A stretch of DNA of 64,000 bases, taken from the NCBI RefSeq assembly GCF_011074885.1, contig NC_054683.1, forward strand, positions 396,001-460,000. The letters are read 5' to 3'. Origin of the DNA: Brettanomyces bruxellensis. Its lineage: Eukaryota; Ascomycota; Pichiomycetes; Pichiales; Pichiaceae. Shown here one piece after another: positions 18,372-28,603 of the stretch. The notes under the pieces are model-generated. The model did no database searches. It was not told the DNA's origin and worked only from the letters and a program-made list of their open reading frames with translations. Every line of letters starts with the position of its first letter. The first letter of the stretch is position 1. The position numbers were made by a program, and so were the translations under genes.

Positions 18372-20176
18372 ATGGATGAAAGTACGTTAACCCATAGCTA
18401 TTAGAAGTTCTTCCATACGTCCAATTGTATTTGAAATAGCGAACTAGCGAATGTTTTCTAGGGTTGCAGGTAGAGAGGCACGAAAGCGTGGATCTGCCAG
18501 AAGGCATGTGAATGTTGGTGATATAGTTATTAAAGCCCCAACTAATGTCAACAGGAAGCGTCTTCCAAGACGTATGTCAAAACGATTGAGTCAAAATAAG
18601 AGCAAAGCGAATAATACTATTCAAATTGATGATGTTGCCCCGGGTATGACATTCCTTGACTCTGACTCTGACTCTGACGATAACGAGCAATTTGTTGATT
18701 CCCGTGAACATTTGGTCAGTAATCATAGAGAAAGCCTATCGGGAATCTCCGATCCCGAGAATGCTGCTAAAGAAAATAGTAATGATAACGAAAGTATATT
18801 ATCATCGTCATCACGTGAGTCCAGTAGTGATGACATACATAGCAATCGAAATTCAAAAATTGTTCACAACCTTCGAAGCAGTGACTTTGATCTGGTTATA
18901 ACTGGTGAATTTCATTCCAAACCACAAACTAAAACAACAAATCACAAGACGAAAACAAAACGGAAGACGAAAACAAAAAGAATTACTAGCCGGAATCCAA
19001 GACTAAAGTCAAGTGCAGTAAAAGGTGGAACCTTTGTTCATAAGAATGGAGATGATAACGATTCTAAATCGACCAAAAATGGTGGTGGAAAAAAGTCCAC
19101 TTTGGATCCAAAGTTAGTGAAACCAAAGCGCAATAAAGAGATTGTACCTGTTAAAGTCCCAGAAACTGCTCTTGAGTCACGCAAAGCTAATCCTCGAAGG
19201 AATACCAGGACAAAGAGAAAAAAATTGGAAAATTCCGCTAGAAAAAGAGTTGTGAAAAGACGCTCAACAAGAAAGTCATTGCCGAAGTCAAAGCACGCAG
19301 TCGAAATCATTGATTTGTCGAATAATTCTAGTAATGGAATTGAGAAACATGATGCTGACAATTTAGAAGTGAATAAAGTATCCTCACCTTTTGATAAAAA
19401 TGTCGAAAGTGATGAAATTTCAGCATTCAAATCACAAACGGAGCTTTCGCTTGATGATAAATATGCTCAGACTGTTTATGATGGATCTAAGCGCAGAGTG
19501 AAAGATATTTATAGTAGCAAAGTTACAAAAGCAAAATCTTCGGTGCCAAAGAAAAGAGGAAGAAAAAAAAAGGGTGAGTTGGTTGGAATAAAATACAGGC
19601 GGATGCCGGCAAATAAGTCTAAAATCATAACTGTTGACGTTATTGGACAGATCTTATCTGATTATTTTCGCAAGAGAAGCATCCAAAAAATTGAAATTCT
19701 GGAAAAGAAGCATGAAAAGCGTTTGTTAAAATTTTGTATCATCTTTAAGGACCTGTCTTAATGGGTATTTTGATTCATTGATAGATGCACAGCTTTCCAA
19801 CGACATGCTCATAAGCGAAATAGATTCTTATCAACGACAGAAAGTTCAATCACGGCTAGGGATATTAGCAACTAGAGAAGAGCGTAAACAGAACAATATA
19901 CGATTAAATAACTTGCGGCATGATTATGCTTTTTTGAGGAGAAAATATGAATTGCGAAAAGAGATGTGCAATAATCTTATTAGATTAAAAGGTGGTGATG
20001 ATGTGGATGGTTCTTCTAATACAAACGAAGCAGAATCAATTATTGGTGCAGTGAACTTTGAGTTATCTTCTGTTGAAGAAAGTGCGACTGATGGAGTGGA
20101 TATTATTCAAAAGTTGCGTATCGTAAACTCACAAATACTTCAACTACTAGACGAAACCGAGCGTTATGTACAATAA
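18372..20176 (+). CDS. AME1: Ame1/CENP-U-like kinetochore protein, probable spliced gene
   Basis: Main coding parts are 18451-19735 and 19785-20176, in different frames. A 49-bp intron (GTATCA...ATAG, 19736-19784) would join LLKF to AQLSNDMLISE without loss. A first exon at 18372-18381 (ATG GAT GAA A, donor GTACGT) could splice to a CAG acceptor ending 18469, giving MDES-REARKRGSARR; otherwise the ATG at 18451 starts the protein (about 558 residues). The N-terminus with an RGSARR...DIVIKAPTNV pattern, the very basic disordered middle, and the C-terminal part (ITVDVIGQIL, then coiled coil to about 20150) resemble yeast Ame1 of the COMA complex, which links Mis12/MIND to centromeric nucleosomes. 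Similarity is weak and judged by eye. The frame change could instead be a sequence error. Confidence 0.5.
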
Positions 20177-20645
20177 CAATGATGTATTTTTATGAATCAT
20201 AAAAGAGTTGGCTCAGCTTTACGACAATGCTTTCTGTACAGTGAGGTTTAATAACACAAATCGTTAAAAATCAATACAGAAAAACAAAAAAAAAAAAAAA
20301 GACTGTAGTAAAACCCTGAAAGTTGCGACGTCAGTTCGCTCTGCAGTCACAATTTCATGCTTTATTATTTCTCTCCATAAACAGCTGATTAAACTTTGTA
20401 AATATGCATCTTCGTACTTTGCTCTGATCTTTTCGCCTTTTCCCTCTCCATATCTCTAAATGATCTTTACCCAACCCAGCAACCCTGATTTAAATCACTC
20501 AGAAATGTCGTACCCTTCACGTCAATTCATCTTCCTACATCTGGAAACTCGTTCATCAAAGCTCCACACCTGCAAGCCTAGTACTAGTTGAGTTTCATTA
20601 TAACTTTATTCCGTTTATCACAGTGGAATTGTTCCGAATTCTCGC
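20177..20645. other. AME1-ERV14 convergent intergenic region
   Basis: Contains 3' ends of both neighbours and an A-run at about 20281-20300. No ORF or RNA gene supported. Confidence 0.5.
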
Positions 20646-21065
20646 CTAATCGAGATCCTCATCTGCTATCAATGCAGCAATCATCCTGTACAAATAATAG
20701 AAGAACATTAGTAAGTGGAATCCTAGTTTAATAAAAGACTCCTTCTTGTGCTTTGAAAGCGTTCTAAATATTTCAGTTGCATCTAACATGTAGTTCTTTT
20801 TGTAGATCTTATTAGCATTGTAGGCAAGTAAAGGCAAATTAAGTAAAAATGAAAACCATTGACCGTTCAAAAGGAACAATAAAGTTAAAACTCCGTGGAT
20901 GCATGCCTCAGGAACAATATAGTTGTTCAATTTGTTGCAAAGCTCAATTGGATTTATGTAATCACATTCCAAATCACTGTACATGATAGTGAAGAAAACT
21001 TGTAGGAACAAGTTTACAGCGTTCACAATCACTGATAGTATATATAGCCAAGCTTCCCCAGACAT
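20646..21065 (-). CDS. ERV14: cornichon-family ER cargo receptor Erv14
   Basis: A 139-residue membrane protein of typical family length. Residues [42 protein letters not shown] match the conserved cornichon start: TM1 then the luminal DLE-CDYINP motif. Further hydrophobic segments follow at about 53-80 and 115-132, and there is a short acidic tail. It packages transmembrane secretory cargo into COPII vesicles at the ER. The paralogue Erv15 is the alternative. The ATG is the only sensible start, followed by a short leader. Confidence 0.94.
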   Translation of the reverse strand: MSGEAWLYILSVIVNAVNLFLQVFFTIMYSDLECDYINPIELCNKLNNYIVPEACIHGVLTLLFLLNGQWFSFLLNLPLLAYNANKIYKKNYMLDATEIFRTLSKHKKESFIKLGFHLLMFFYYLYRMIAALIADEDLD

Positions 21066-21651
21066 TTTATCACTATTCTTTTTAGCCTAAAAATCTCTCC
21101 TCGCACGTTTCCTTCCTCTTTAGATAGCTGGTTTACTTTCCAAAAAAAAAAGTTTGATATCCTAGTGAAGACATTTCACATACTTTAACTTTATGCACAT
21201 GAACAATCTTTTTGTCCGTAATTTCTTTTTTACTTTAATTTGCTGAAAGCACTTCAAAAATTTTTTTTCTCAGCTTCTCAATTTTAATTTGCTTTAATCT
21301 TCCTTTCATCGTTTTCTTCCATACTTCCTGGTTCTCTTTTTCGACTCCCACATCAGTACACATTCACTGCCCTACAGCTTAGCTGTTTCAAGAATTAACT
21401 GCTTTCAAACAATATTCATTAAAATGGATATTTATGAAAACTTCTTGTCATGGCCACCGGCCTCTTGTCATTCAGCTATTAGAAAGGTTAATCATCGTCC
21501 TACGTAAATTACTTTTGTTTTATAAATGTATGTTTATCTTTAATTGTTCTTCTTCTGATAGCGGTCAAATAATTGCATTATTACGATTGTTACGATGTCG
21601 GTCCGCGCATTACGATAATCAATTGCAATCCACTAACCACTAAAAAAATAA
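21066..21651. other. ERV14 upstream region with a promoter-like stretch and a 27-codon ORF
   Basis: On the plus strand a C/T-rich stretch (about 21240-21400) leads to an ATG at 21424 in good context (attaaaatgg), opening a 27-codon frame with the start MDIYENFLSWPPASCHSAIR. It then stops and the tRNA follows. This could be the first exon or the surviving 5' end of a lost gene, or chance. I cannot identify it. Confidence 0.3.
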
Positions 21652-21723
21652 AGGTTCTACCCGGACTCGAACCGGGGTCGCTTGGATCAGAGCCAAGAGT
21701 GATAACCACTACACTATAGAACC
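21652..21723 (-). tRNA. tRNA-Gln (anticodon CUG)
   Basis: 72 nt with the discriminator base, no intron. On the minus strand it begins GGTTCTA and pairs with TAGAACC at the end. The D-arm region is TAGTGTAGTGGTTATCA, the anticodon arm CTTGG-CTCTGAT-CCAAG gives anticodon CTG, and the T-arm is CCCGG-TTCGAGT-CCGGG. It is close to Saccharomyces tRNA-Gln. A T-rich stretch follows as the Pol III terminator. Retroelement debris lies on its upstream side, a favoured landing zone for yeast Ty elements. Confidence 0.97.
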
Positions 21724-21808
21724 ATCTACGACTTTGTAAATGGTCGGACTGAAGGTAACAAAATATTATTTTTAATAACCTGAAGTATAAGGATTCTTTA
21801 GATGATTA

Positions 21809-22419
21809 TGTCGGAGTTAAGAGAGACCTTATGAGTTACTCCCGGGCTTTAGCTATCAAACTCCTTCTTTAATAGAACTAATAAGAACCTAGCAGTCGGG
21901 GAGATTCAGACAATTGTAAGGTCGGTTACCTAAGTGGGTGGATATAAATGTACCAAGTGGTCTGTGTGATAATGTTAATGCCTTTAACATTCTAACAATT
22001 GTGTATGTATCACCATAGAAGAAAATGAATTTACTTCCTTTACTCTGTTACCATCAAAGTGGAGTCGAACTAGTTGTATTGCAAAATAGGCTATCGGGTC
22101 TCGTCCCTTCGTAGAAGAAACAAGTTATATAAAAAGAGGTAAAGTAAAGTAAAAATAAAAAGGAAAATAAAGTGAGGTAATCATACATAATAAAAAAAAA
22201 AGATTTAATTCTCAGAAACAGAATTATGATCGCGCATAATTATTTTTCTGCTGATTCCCTAACATACACAGTTAGTGCATTTTATCCAGGATTGTCTCTA
22301 TTAGATATTATTCTAAATCTTCGTTATTTTAGAATAAGTTCAGATCTCAAAACAAATAAATCTAATGACATATAATAATAGATTACCTAATACTAGGTAA
22401 TATTCTCATATGTCCGACA
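21809..22419. mobile_element. putative solo LTR, TGTCGGA...TCCGACA
   Basis: A 611-bp segment bounded by seven-base inverted ends TGTCGGA and TCCGACA, the usual TG...CA layout of LTRs, starting 86 bp upstream of the tRNA-Gln gene. A TATA-like tatataaaaag lies near 22127. The flanking five bases (gatta and gtttt) do not form a target duplication, so the limits are a proposal. It contains no ORF. Confidence 0.45.
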
Positions 22420-22494
22420 GTTTTTATTTGTTTTATTTGCTTTTTCTTATTTTTATCTTTTCTCTTATTCTTATCTCTCTTCTTCTGTAAGCTG

Positions 22495-22690
22495 TGTCAA
22501 AACAATGATGCTCTCGAACAATGGATTTCAAGTAAGGAAAGATGGTATTGTTATATTATCTGATTAATACGAGAACTACATCTATATAAAGTGAAGATAT
22601 TCCCTTCTGTATATCATTATATATACTCTTCATTATATACTACAATAAATATCGAAATACTATATAAATCTGGTAACAGTAACTTTAACA
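22495..22690 (+). repeat. LTR-like repeat, copy 1
   Basis: A 196-bp unit starting TGTCAAAACA and ending TTTAACA, with TATATAAAG inside. It is clearly similar to the next unit, notably over the parts ACTACAATAAATATCGA and CTGGTAACA. It is probably a solo LTR. Confidence 0.65.
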
Positions 22691-22718
22691 GGAAGATCGG
22701 AAATCTATCTTTCAATTA

Positions 22719-22915
22719 TGTCAAAACACTAGAAGGATAGAACAATGAGGTTCTAAAAAGAACATGATTGATGGTCTATGTTGTCGTATAAGAAGAAGAG
22801 TGATAACTATATAAAGATGAGATATCCTTCTGTGTCTATACTAAATATTATGTACAAATTATACACTACAATAAATATCGAGATACTATACAAAGCTGGT
22901 AACACTTACCTTAAG
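22719..22915 (+). repeat. LTR-like repeat, copy 2
   Basis: About 197 bp, also starting TGTCAAAACA and sharing TATATAAAG, ACTACAATAAATATCGA and CTGGTAACA with copy 1. The two stand in the same orientation, 28 bp apart. Two insertions of one family at a tRNA gene, or an internally deleted element, are both possible. Confidence 0.65.
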
Positions 22916-23189
22916 AAATTATTTGTCTAGCTTTAAGCCAATATGTTCTTGGGTTGACCCCTTACATTACCACCGTTTTTTTTAGGAAAATCGACCTTGA
23001 TTTCACTAAATTTTCAAAAAACATTTAGATATCTTCGTAAGCATTGCCTGGTTTAGGTGTATTTTCTTCTTAGGGCAATGAAATAATATGATACGTACAA
23101 GTATCTGATATCTTTATCAAATCGTTTATTCAAACAAACGTTCGTAACTATTCTTAAAAATCAAAGTATGTCAGAGGTATCTAACAAAC

Positions 23190-24095
23190 ATGTTCTGGAG
23201 AGCGATCTTGGTCGAAGACCTCATATGTCTTTTTATCATAGTTAATACCTGCTATACTAATAATTTCAGTGCGCGGTGGTTCTCTGGGGTAAATAGCATC
23301 TTGCTTTAAGTACGGTGTCAATAATCATATATTCATAGTCCTATTTTGGTAAAGTTGTATCTGAATATCATGTTCAAAAGTGTTCGGCCCCTTGGGCCTC
23401 ACTATCTTAAAAGGTCCATAGTAGATTGGTGAATTTTTTTGGTACCGCAGCTTAATGCCGAAAGCCTTGCAGTTGACTAAAACATAGTCACAAACCTTAA
23501 ATGCATGATCAAGTGCATGTCGATCATACTGAGCTTCTTGAGAGTGTTGCGACTAAATGATCTTTATCCTGTCAACCAATTAACTCAAGTCGTCTCACAA
23601 AGTCTTCTGCTCTAGGACTGTAATGGTTTAAGTCAATAATATCAGCGGAGATATGAACTGGACAATTAGGATTATATCCTTGAGCAACATAAGATAGACC
23701 ATAACCTATCGAATTCTGGATACTACAGGCAAACTCGGTCATGCGTAAAATCTTATCCCAAACGTTCGAAGTAGTTTGTGCTGCCTTTCTAACAACTGTA
23801 TAGAGAATTTGGCTAGCTCTTTCAGTTTGAACATCAATCTGGGGGTGATTTTTAATAGACATCAATCTATTTGTTTGCATTAATTTTGTAAATGTACTCC
23901 AACTTTTATTGACAAATCAGATATCCTTAACTGAAACAAGTGTTGCCAAAAATCAATTTCATCAGTAAGTTTTTCTAACAAACAGTTGTACGCAGTCTTT
24001 TGCATCAGGATTATCATCGGTTAAAATAAAATATGCCATCTTCTAAGATTCAAGGAAAAGAACTGTAACTGCCTTTGAAAAATGATCTGCGTAAA
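23190..24095 (-). pseudogene. decayed Ty3/gypsy integrase fragment
   Basis: On the minus strand, pieces of a gypsy-type integrase appear in order but in changing frames with stops. There is a DHFSKAVTV segment (near 24090), a WSTFTKLMQTNRLM stretch, the NHPQ-x-D-x-QTER core motif and a segment with FACSIQNSIGYG. Next come QEAQYDRHALDHAF with DYVLVNCKAF, YYGPFKIV, and a tail with YPREPPRTEI. The longest open part is 23572-23880. Stops and frame changes (for example just after 23572) show it is dead. It reads toward the LTR-like repeats but need not belong to them. No gag or reverse transcriptase was recognised beside it. Confidence 0.85.
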
Positions 24096-24665
24096 AAAAC
24101 AATATATTTTTTGGTAATTATAACAAGTTCTGCAAAATTCATTCATTATTTCTACTTACTCACTGTTCATTTGACCTTCTGCTAATCGGTGTTAAACAGA
24201 ATTTTTGTAACTAATGTTGTCATCAATCCGTTTTCCAAATCAGGAAACATGCTCTATTGAAATCTATGTGTTTTAGTGGACAGTACCTAAATTTAGAATG
24301 AAGTTAATTAATTTGTGTAAGGATGGTAAGCCGACCCAGCTAGATACCGATTCCTGGTGTGTGAAGTTGCAAAACTCAGAGACACGAATAATAATATCAA
24401 TATGGACTATAATGTCAACTTATGATACAATCAATATTAAATTATGATCAATTCAAATTAAAAGTATATTAGCTTGTCTTCCTTAAACTCTTTTAAGAAA
24501 AAGAAAGTAATAATTATGTAGTATAGTTTCCAGAAAAACCCAGATATCACTTTTTACAAGTGTGGTTCTCTGTGTGATCAATTCTCAGAAATCATATGCT
24601 CTTGTTCGAATTTCTAAAAACCGCGAAATCCGACATTAAAGGATATATTCACTTTTTATATAGCA

Positions 24666-24944
24666 ATGGACCAATATGTTCTGAACTTTACTTCTTACGT
24701 AACAGAATTGAGCCACATTAATACTACTGAGCTTTCTTTTGTTCATGAAATGGTTTACCGATTGTTGTATTGTCTAGGGAATATTACCAGAAGCTTTATA
24801 GCTTTAATCATCAAAAATAATAAATTAGCCTTAATAATTTTGGGACAACCGGAGCTATTACATTATATCCGTTCAGAAAAGCATGTGCCAGCTTTATCGA
24901 ATAATATTCTTATCTATTGTTTGAGAAAAACGCATGCATTTTAA
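24666..24944 (+). CDS. hypothetical 92-residue ORF
   Basis: Open frame starting MDQYVLNFTSYVTELSHINT. I do not recognise it. The opening QYVLNFTSYVTEL...TTELSFVHEMVYRL faintly resembles the Q-Y-x-x-x-F ... L pattern of retrotransposon capsid regions, and it lies in retroelement debris, so a gag fragment is possible. Chance is also possible. Confidence 0.2.
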   Translation: MDQYVLNFTSYVTELSHINTTELSFVHEMVYRLLYCLGNITRSFIALIIKNNKLALIILGQPELLHYIRSEKHVPALSNNILIYCLRKTHAF

Positions 24945-25081
24945 ATTGCCCTCAAGCTTAGGGAACAATTCTTAAAAAAATAATACTACATAAATTAAAC
25001 CTATTCCGGCATTTATTCAAAGTTCCAAATAACTATTTACCTAATGCTATTATCACTCCATAAAAACAAGAGCTAGTTAAT

Positions 25082-25858
25082 ATGGGCCACAAAATAGCAT
25101 TTTTTGGCGCAACTGGAGGATGCGCAAATTCATGCTTGACTTATTCTCTCAAAAATGGGTACGATTGTGTTGCATTAGCTCGAACCCCTGCAAAACTAAA
25201 TAAAATGCTGAAGGAACAAGGAGTTTCAGATGATATAATTATGAAGAAATTAACAATTGTAAAGGGAGATATTCAGAATATTAATTCCATTATAGAAGTG
25301 CTTGGTGGGAATGATAGTTCCAATTCCGTTTCTGCAATAATATCTGGTATAGGAGGAGCACCAGCTTTGCAGTACTCTTTTACCACACCAGTTACTTTGG
25401 ATAATCCAAATATTTGCACCGAATTTACCAAAAATTTGATTTTGGCAATGAATAAATTAAAGCAGACCAACAATTTTAAAAAGCCGTTATTAGCAGTTGT
25501 CTCCACGACAGGAATCACAAGTGGTCCAGATGATCTTCCTTTTGGCTATCATATACTTTACAAGTATTTGTTAAAAATTGCACATCTTGATAAAACTAGA
25601 ATGGAGAATATTTTGAATGAGGCAGCTGCTGAAAATTTGTTCTCTAAAATTATTATTATCAGACCAACTCTTCTTATAGGGTCCCATTTGGTCGAAAAAG
25701 GTATCGGTTATTTAAAACTCAAAGTTGGAACCGAAAATAGTCCCGTTTCAGGATACTACATATCGAGAGCAGATGTTGGAGAGTGGACTTTTCAGAGTTG
25801 CATCAAACAAGGTAGTAATCTTCCATTGGGAGTGTCCATATTTACACTTTCTTCTTAG
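25082..25858 (+). CDS. NAD(P)-binding Rossmann-fold protein, NmrA/SDR-atypical type
   Basis: A 258-residue protein. The N-terminus IAFFGATGGCANSC carries the GATGG dinucleotide-binding turn right after the first beta strand, followed by CVALARTPAKL and IVKGDIQN, which match the beta2 and beta3 ends of atypical short-chain dehydrogenases. VVSTTGITSG and the later IIIRPTLLIGS segment are also typical. There is no clear YxxxK catalytic pair; HILYKYLLK is the nearest. Function may therefore be redox sensing or reduction of an unknown substrate. It sits alone between retroelement debris and a convergent phosphodiesterase gene. No Saccharomyces orthologue comes to mind. Confidence 0.8.
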   Translation: MGHKIAFFGATGGCANSCLTYSLKNGYDCVALARTPAKLNKMLKEQGVSDDIIMKKLTIVKGDIQNINSIIEVLGGNDSSNSVSAIISGIGGAPALQYSFTTPVTLDNPNICTEFTKNLILAMNKLKQTNNFKKPLLAVVSTTGITSGPDDLPFGYHILYKYLLKIAHLDKTRMENILNEAAAENLFSKIIIIRPTLLIGSHLVEKGIGYLKLKVGTENSPVSGYYISRADVGEWTFQSCIKQGSNLPLGVSIFTLSS

Positions 25859-26287
25859 TCTTGGTACGGCTACAAGTTTCTCATGGTAGTTACGCCTATT
25901 TATTTTATTGACAAGAAAAGCGCACCTTTACCTGTAGGAGAAAGGGATATACGAGATGATCTTTTTTTTATTAGGTAGATTTCTTATTATATCTCTTTTA
26001 ATGCTATTCACCTTCTCCGAAATTTAATCCTATGTGTTTGTAATATTTACCGAATCTGTTTTAAGTGTGAGGGTAATTATCCCATGAGGCTCTTGATAAC
26101 TAATATATTGAATGTTTCTAAGGCAATGAAAGAAAATGATACAAAGTAAAGAAGGTAAGGAAGAAAATATAAAAGGGGCAAGCAAAAGGAAAGGTGCACA
26201 TGCTTAAACACCTTTAATCCTTATGAGTGAAGTTTTTTGGGGCATAAAACAAGGCAGAGGAGATAAAAACAAAGAGTTTCCTAGGCA
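25859..26287. other. convergent intergenic region with an LTR-like repeat
   Basis: Separates the Rossmann-fold gene from the phosphodiesterase gene. It contains copy A of the dispersed repeat described at 26061-26250. Nothing else seen. Confidence 0.5.
26061..26250 (-). repeat. dispersed LTR-like repeat, copy A
   Basis: Shares blocks TTAAGTGTGA, then TTTCTAAGG, and CCTTTAATCCTTATGAG with copies at 30198, 31977 and 58894. Read on the minus strand it has the same direction as copies C and D on the plus strand. It is probably the remnant of a solo LTR. Confidence 0.65.
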
Positions 26288-28603
26288 TTATAAATGGGCC
26301 ACATTTTCTGCTGAATAACAGTTCTGTTCTTGATCATACGAAAACGATGTAACATAACACCAGTTTCTTGCACAATTTGTACCATCCTCACAGTTCGTGG
26401 TGAAAGGTGAAAGCCTTCCAGCGTAATTCTCATACATTTGAAGAATCGTAGAATTCGTTTTCATTTTTTGTGCAACCAATGCCCAATATGTAGCATTCAA
26501 TGGTGATGACTCTGGCCAATCAATCTCATAAGCAGATCTAGCTGAATACTCATATTCCCAAACAGGTTCACTACCATTAGTGCCAAATGTACTTTCTAAA
26601 TCAACATAGTAGTTGTGAATATTCAGCACGGAGAATGTTTTTTTGTCAACTTCATAATATCTCCAACCAGGATTGTATTTAGCAAGCGGCGTGATTGATT
26701 GTCCAATATAAGCCACATTAAGAGCATTTTCCTTTGTTTTCTGAATGTAATTGGTACCATCGCCTTTGAATAGGATTTGAAACTCATCACGATGTGTATG
26801 TCCATTAAATATACCTGCAATTGTATATGGTGAGAATCTTTCAACTATTTCGGTAAAAAGCTTGGATTGAACTGGAAGAATGTTATTGGACATCGGAATA
26901 TGGTACAATATCCAAACACGTTGGTCCTTTGATTCGGCATCAAGTAATTCATCTACCAAAAATTTGAATGATCCGAAAGGATCGGAATCTTCAACCATAT
27001 TCCAGTATGAGTATATGTTTCCATAATAGAATGCATTACTATTCATCGAGATGATTTTCAATCCCATTTTAGTAGAGATCGAATATCCGGCATAATGACG
27101 TTTTACTTGATCAACCTGCTTTTTTCCAATCCAATTGTAGCTTGACCACATTTCGGCCATCAAATCTGTATTCCATGTAAATCTATTGGTAAATTTGGTT
27201 TTTTCCGGTGCAATTTGTCCATATGGAAAAGAATCATGGTTACCGAGTGCTGGGTAAAGTGGAATATCGCGTAAGCCGTGCTTCGCATCCCTGAAAATAA
27301 TTTCTTCCGACTTCTTGCTCATACCAAGGCTGATATATTGCGCCCCATCGTGATCCACCATATCTCCAGTAAAGATTGCAAATTTGAAATTAGGACCATT
27401 CTTCTTTTGAAGATTTCTAATTGACAGAAATGTAGAGTTTATCAACACCTCCGGAGAATCACACATATAACTTCCAAAAGTGGTTGCCGGTGTATAGATA
27501 GAAGAATTATCGTTGCTGACTGGTAGTCCTAAATGAAAGATGTCATTATTATCATAATACGAACCTTCGTACAAATTAGTGTATTTATCTTTGTCCTTAT
27601 TATTCTTTCTTTTAGAATGTTTGTTGACAGTACAACACATAGAAGTAGTGCAATTTGCTTCTGATCCAACGGCATAGTCCTGTTCTACATGCAAATCTGA
27701 AACATGGATCACATTGAAAGTATCCTTTGAGTTTGGAATCGGAGCAAAATGTGCTTTATGAGGTTTAACATTATTCCACAGATAAGCGAGGGAAATATTT
27801 TCTGGTGTTCGGGGAATATCACACTGGCCAGCAAATCTATAATAGCAAAAATATTCAGCATCAAGGGAATTTGTATTCAATAATGTCAATAAATTTGTGA
27901 AGTCTGTTCCCATAAATGTGCTGTTAGCACTCCAGCTATGATATGCATTGTGACAACCTGCAGTAGATGATAACTTACTGGCAATGCAGTACCTTTCAAA
28001 CACATCTGGAACCAAATCAGGTCTCTCAAAAGCCATATGTTTTCCATAGCCAAGCCTTTCTTTACATTTCTGGCATTGAGTGATATTGGACTGATCGTCT
28101 ATTTCTGCAAAAACATTCAAACTTTTCTCAATGATATCTTTATCCGCTTGTGAAACTGAGCTAGCTGAGGCTGTAGAACCAGGGGTATGAATAGATAAGT
28201 GATGTTTATATAGAGAAATAGTGGATGTGCTCTCAAAATAATCAGAAGAATAACCTGAAGGATAATCAGAAGAATAAGCGAAGGAATATTCTCCATTATG
28301 TGCATCGCTGGGATATGTAGTTATTGATTGATAATCAATTTTTTCAGACTTAGTTTTTGTATTTTCCCAATCCCATTTACTTTTTATGGAATTTTGAAAA
28401 GCATATCCTGTGTTGCTTGGTTCCATCGAGACAGCATTATTTTTGTTTCTATCATGTGACCCACAATAGACTAAAGCATCAATAGTTTTATCAAATGAAA
28501 CGGTTGAAATCAACTGGTTTCGATTATCACTAACATACCTGTTTACTGGGGAGGTACTAGCAAGAGACAAATATAGCGTGACTACAACAAATATTGACAG
28601 CAT
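26288..28603 (-). CDS. secreted acid-sphingomyelinase-like phosphodiesterase
   Basis: A 771-residue protein. The N-terminal MLSIFVVVTLYLSLASTSP is a signal peptide. Residues about 165-250 have the Cys spacing of a saposin-B-like domain (CQKCKERL...YCIAS...CHNAYHS). The calcineurin-like metallophosphatase motifs follow in order: SDLHVEQDY, FTGDMVDHD, PALGNHDSFP, WILYHIPMS and NGHTHRDEF, giving a complete set of metal ligands. It ends with a Cys-rich C-terminal segment. Family knowledge: such enzymes cleave sphingomyelin or other phosphodiesters outside the cell or in the vacuole. Many N-glycosylation sequons fit secretion. Fungal members are poorly studied, so the substrate is unknown. Confidence 0.9.
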   Translation of the reverse strand: MLSIFVVVTLYLSLASTSPVNRYVSDNRNQLISTVSFDKTIDALVYCGSHDRNKNNAVSMEPSNTGYAFQNSIKSKWDWENTKTKSEKIDYQSITTYPSDAHNGEYSFAYSSDYPSGYSSDYFESTSTISLYKHHLSIHTPGSTASASSVSQADKDIIEKSLNVFAEIDDQSNITQCQKCKERLGYGKHMAFERPDLVPDVFERYCIASKLSSTAGCHNAYHSWSANSTFMGTDFTNLLTLLNTNSLDAEYFCYYRFAGQCDIPRTPENISLAYLWNNVKPHKAHFAPIPNSKDTFNVIHVSDLHVEQDYAVGSEANCTTSMCCTVNKHSKRKNNKDKDKYTNLYEGSYYDNNDIFHLGLPVSNDNSSIYTPATTFGSYMCDSPEVLINSTFLSIRNLQKKNGPNFKFAIFTGDMVDHDGAQYISLGMSKKSEEIIFRDAKHGLRDIPLYPALGNHDSFPYGQIAPEKTKFTNRFTWNTDLMAEMWSSYNWIGKKQVDQVKRHYAGYSISTKMGLKIISMNSNAFYYGNIYSYWNMVEDSDPFGSFKFLVDELLDAESKDQRVWILYHIPMSNNILPVQSKLFTEIVERFSPYTIAGIFNGHTHRDEFQILFKGDGTNYIQKTKENALNVAYIGQSITPLAKYNPGWRYYEVDKKTFSVLNIHNYYVDLESTFGTNGSEPVWEYEYSARSAYEIDWPESSPLNATYWALVAQKMKTNSTILQMYENYAGRLSPFTTNCEDGTNCARNWCYVTSFSYDQEQNCYSAENVAHL

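Noticed and set aside
18175..18390. 71-codon ORF over the aaaaatc repeat
   Set aside because: Its C-terminal half only translates the microsatellite.
22060..22075. GGAGTCGAAC, resembling an inverted tRNA T-loop
   Set aside because: No cloverleaf can be folded around it; it lies inside the putative LTR.
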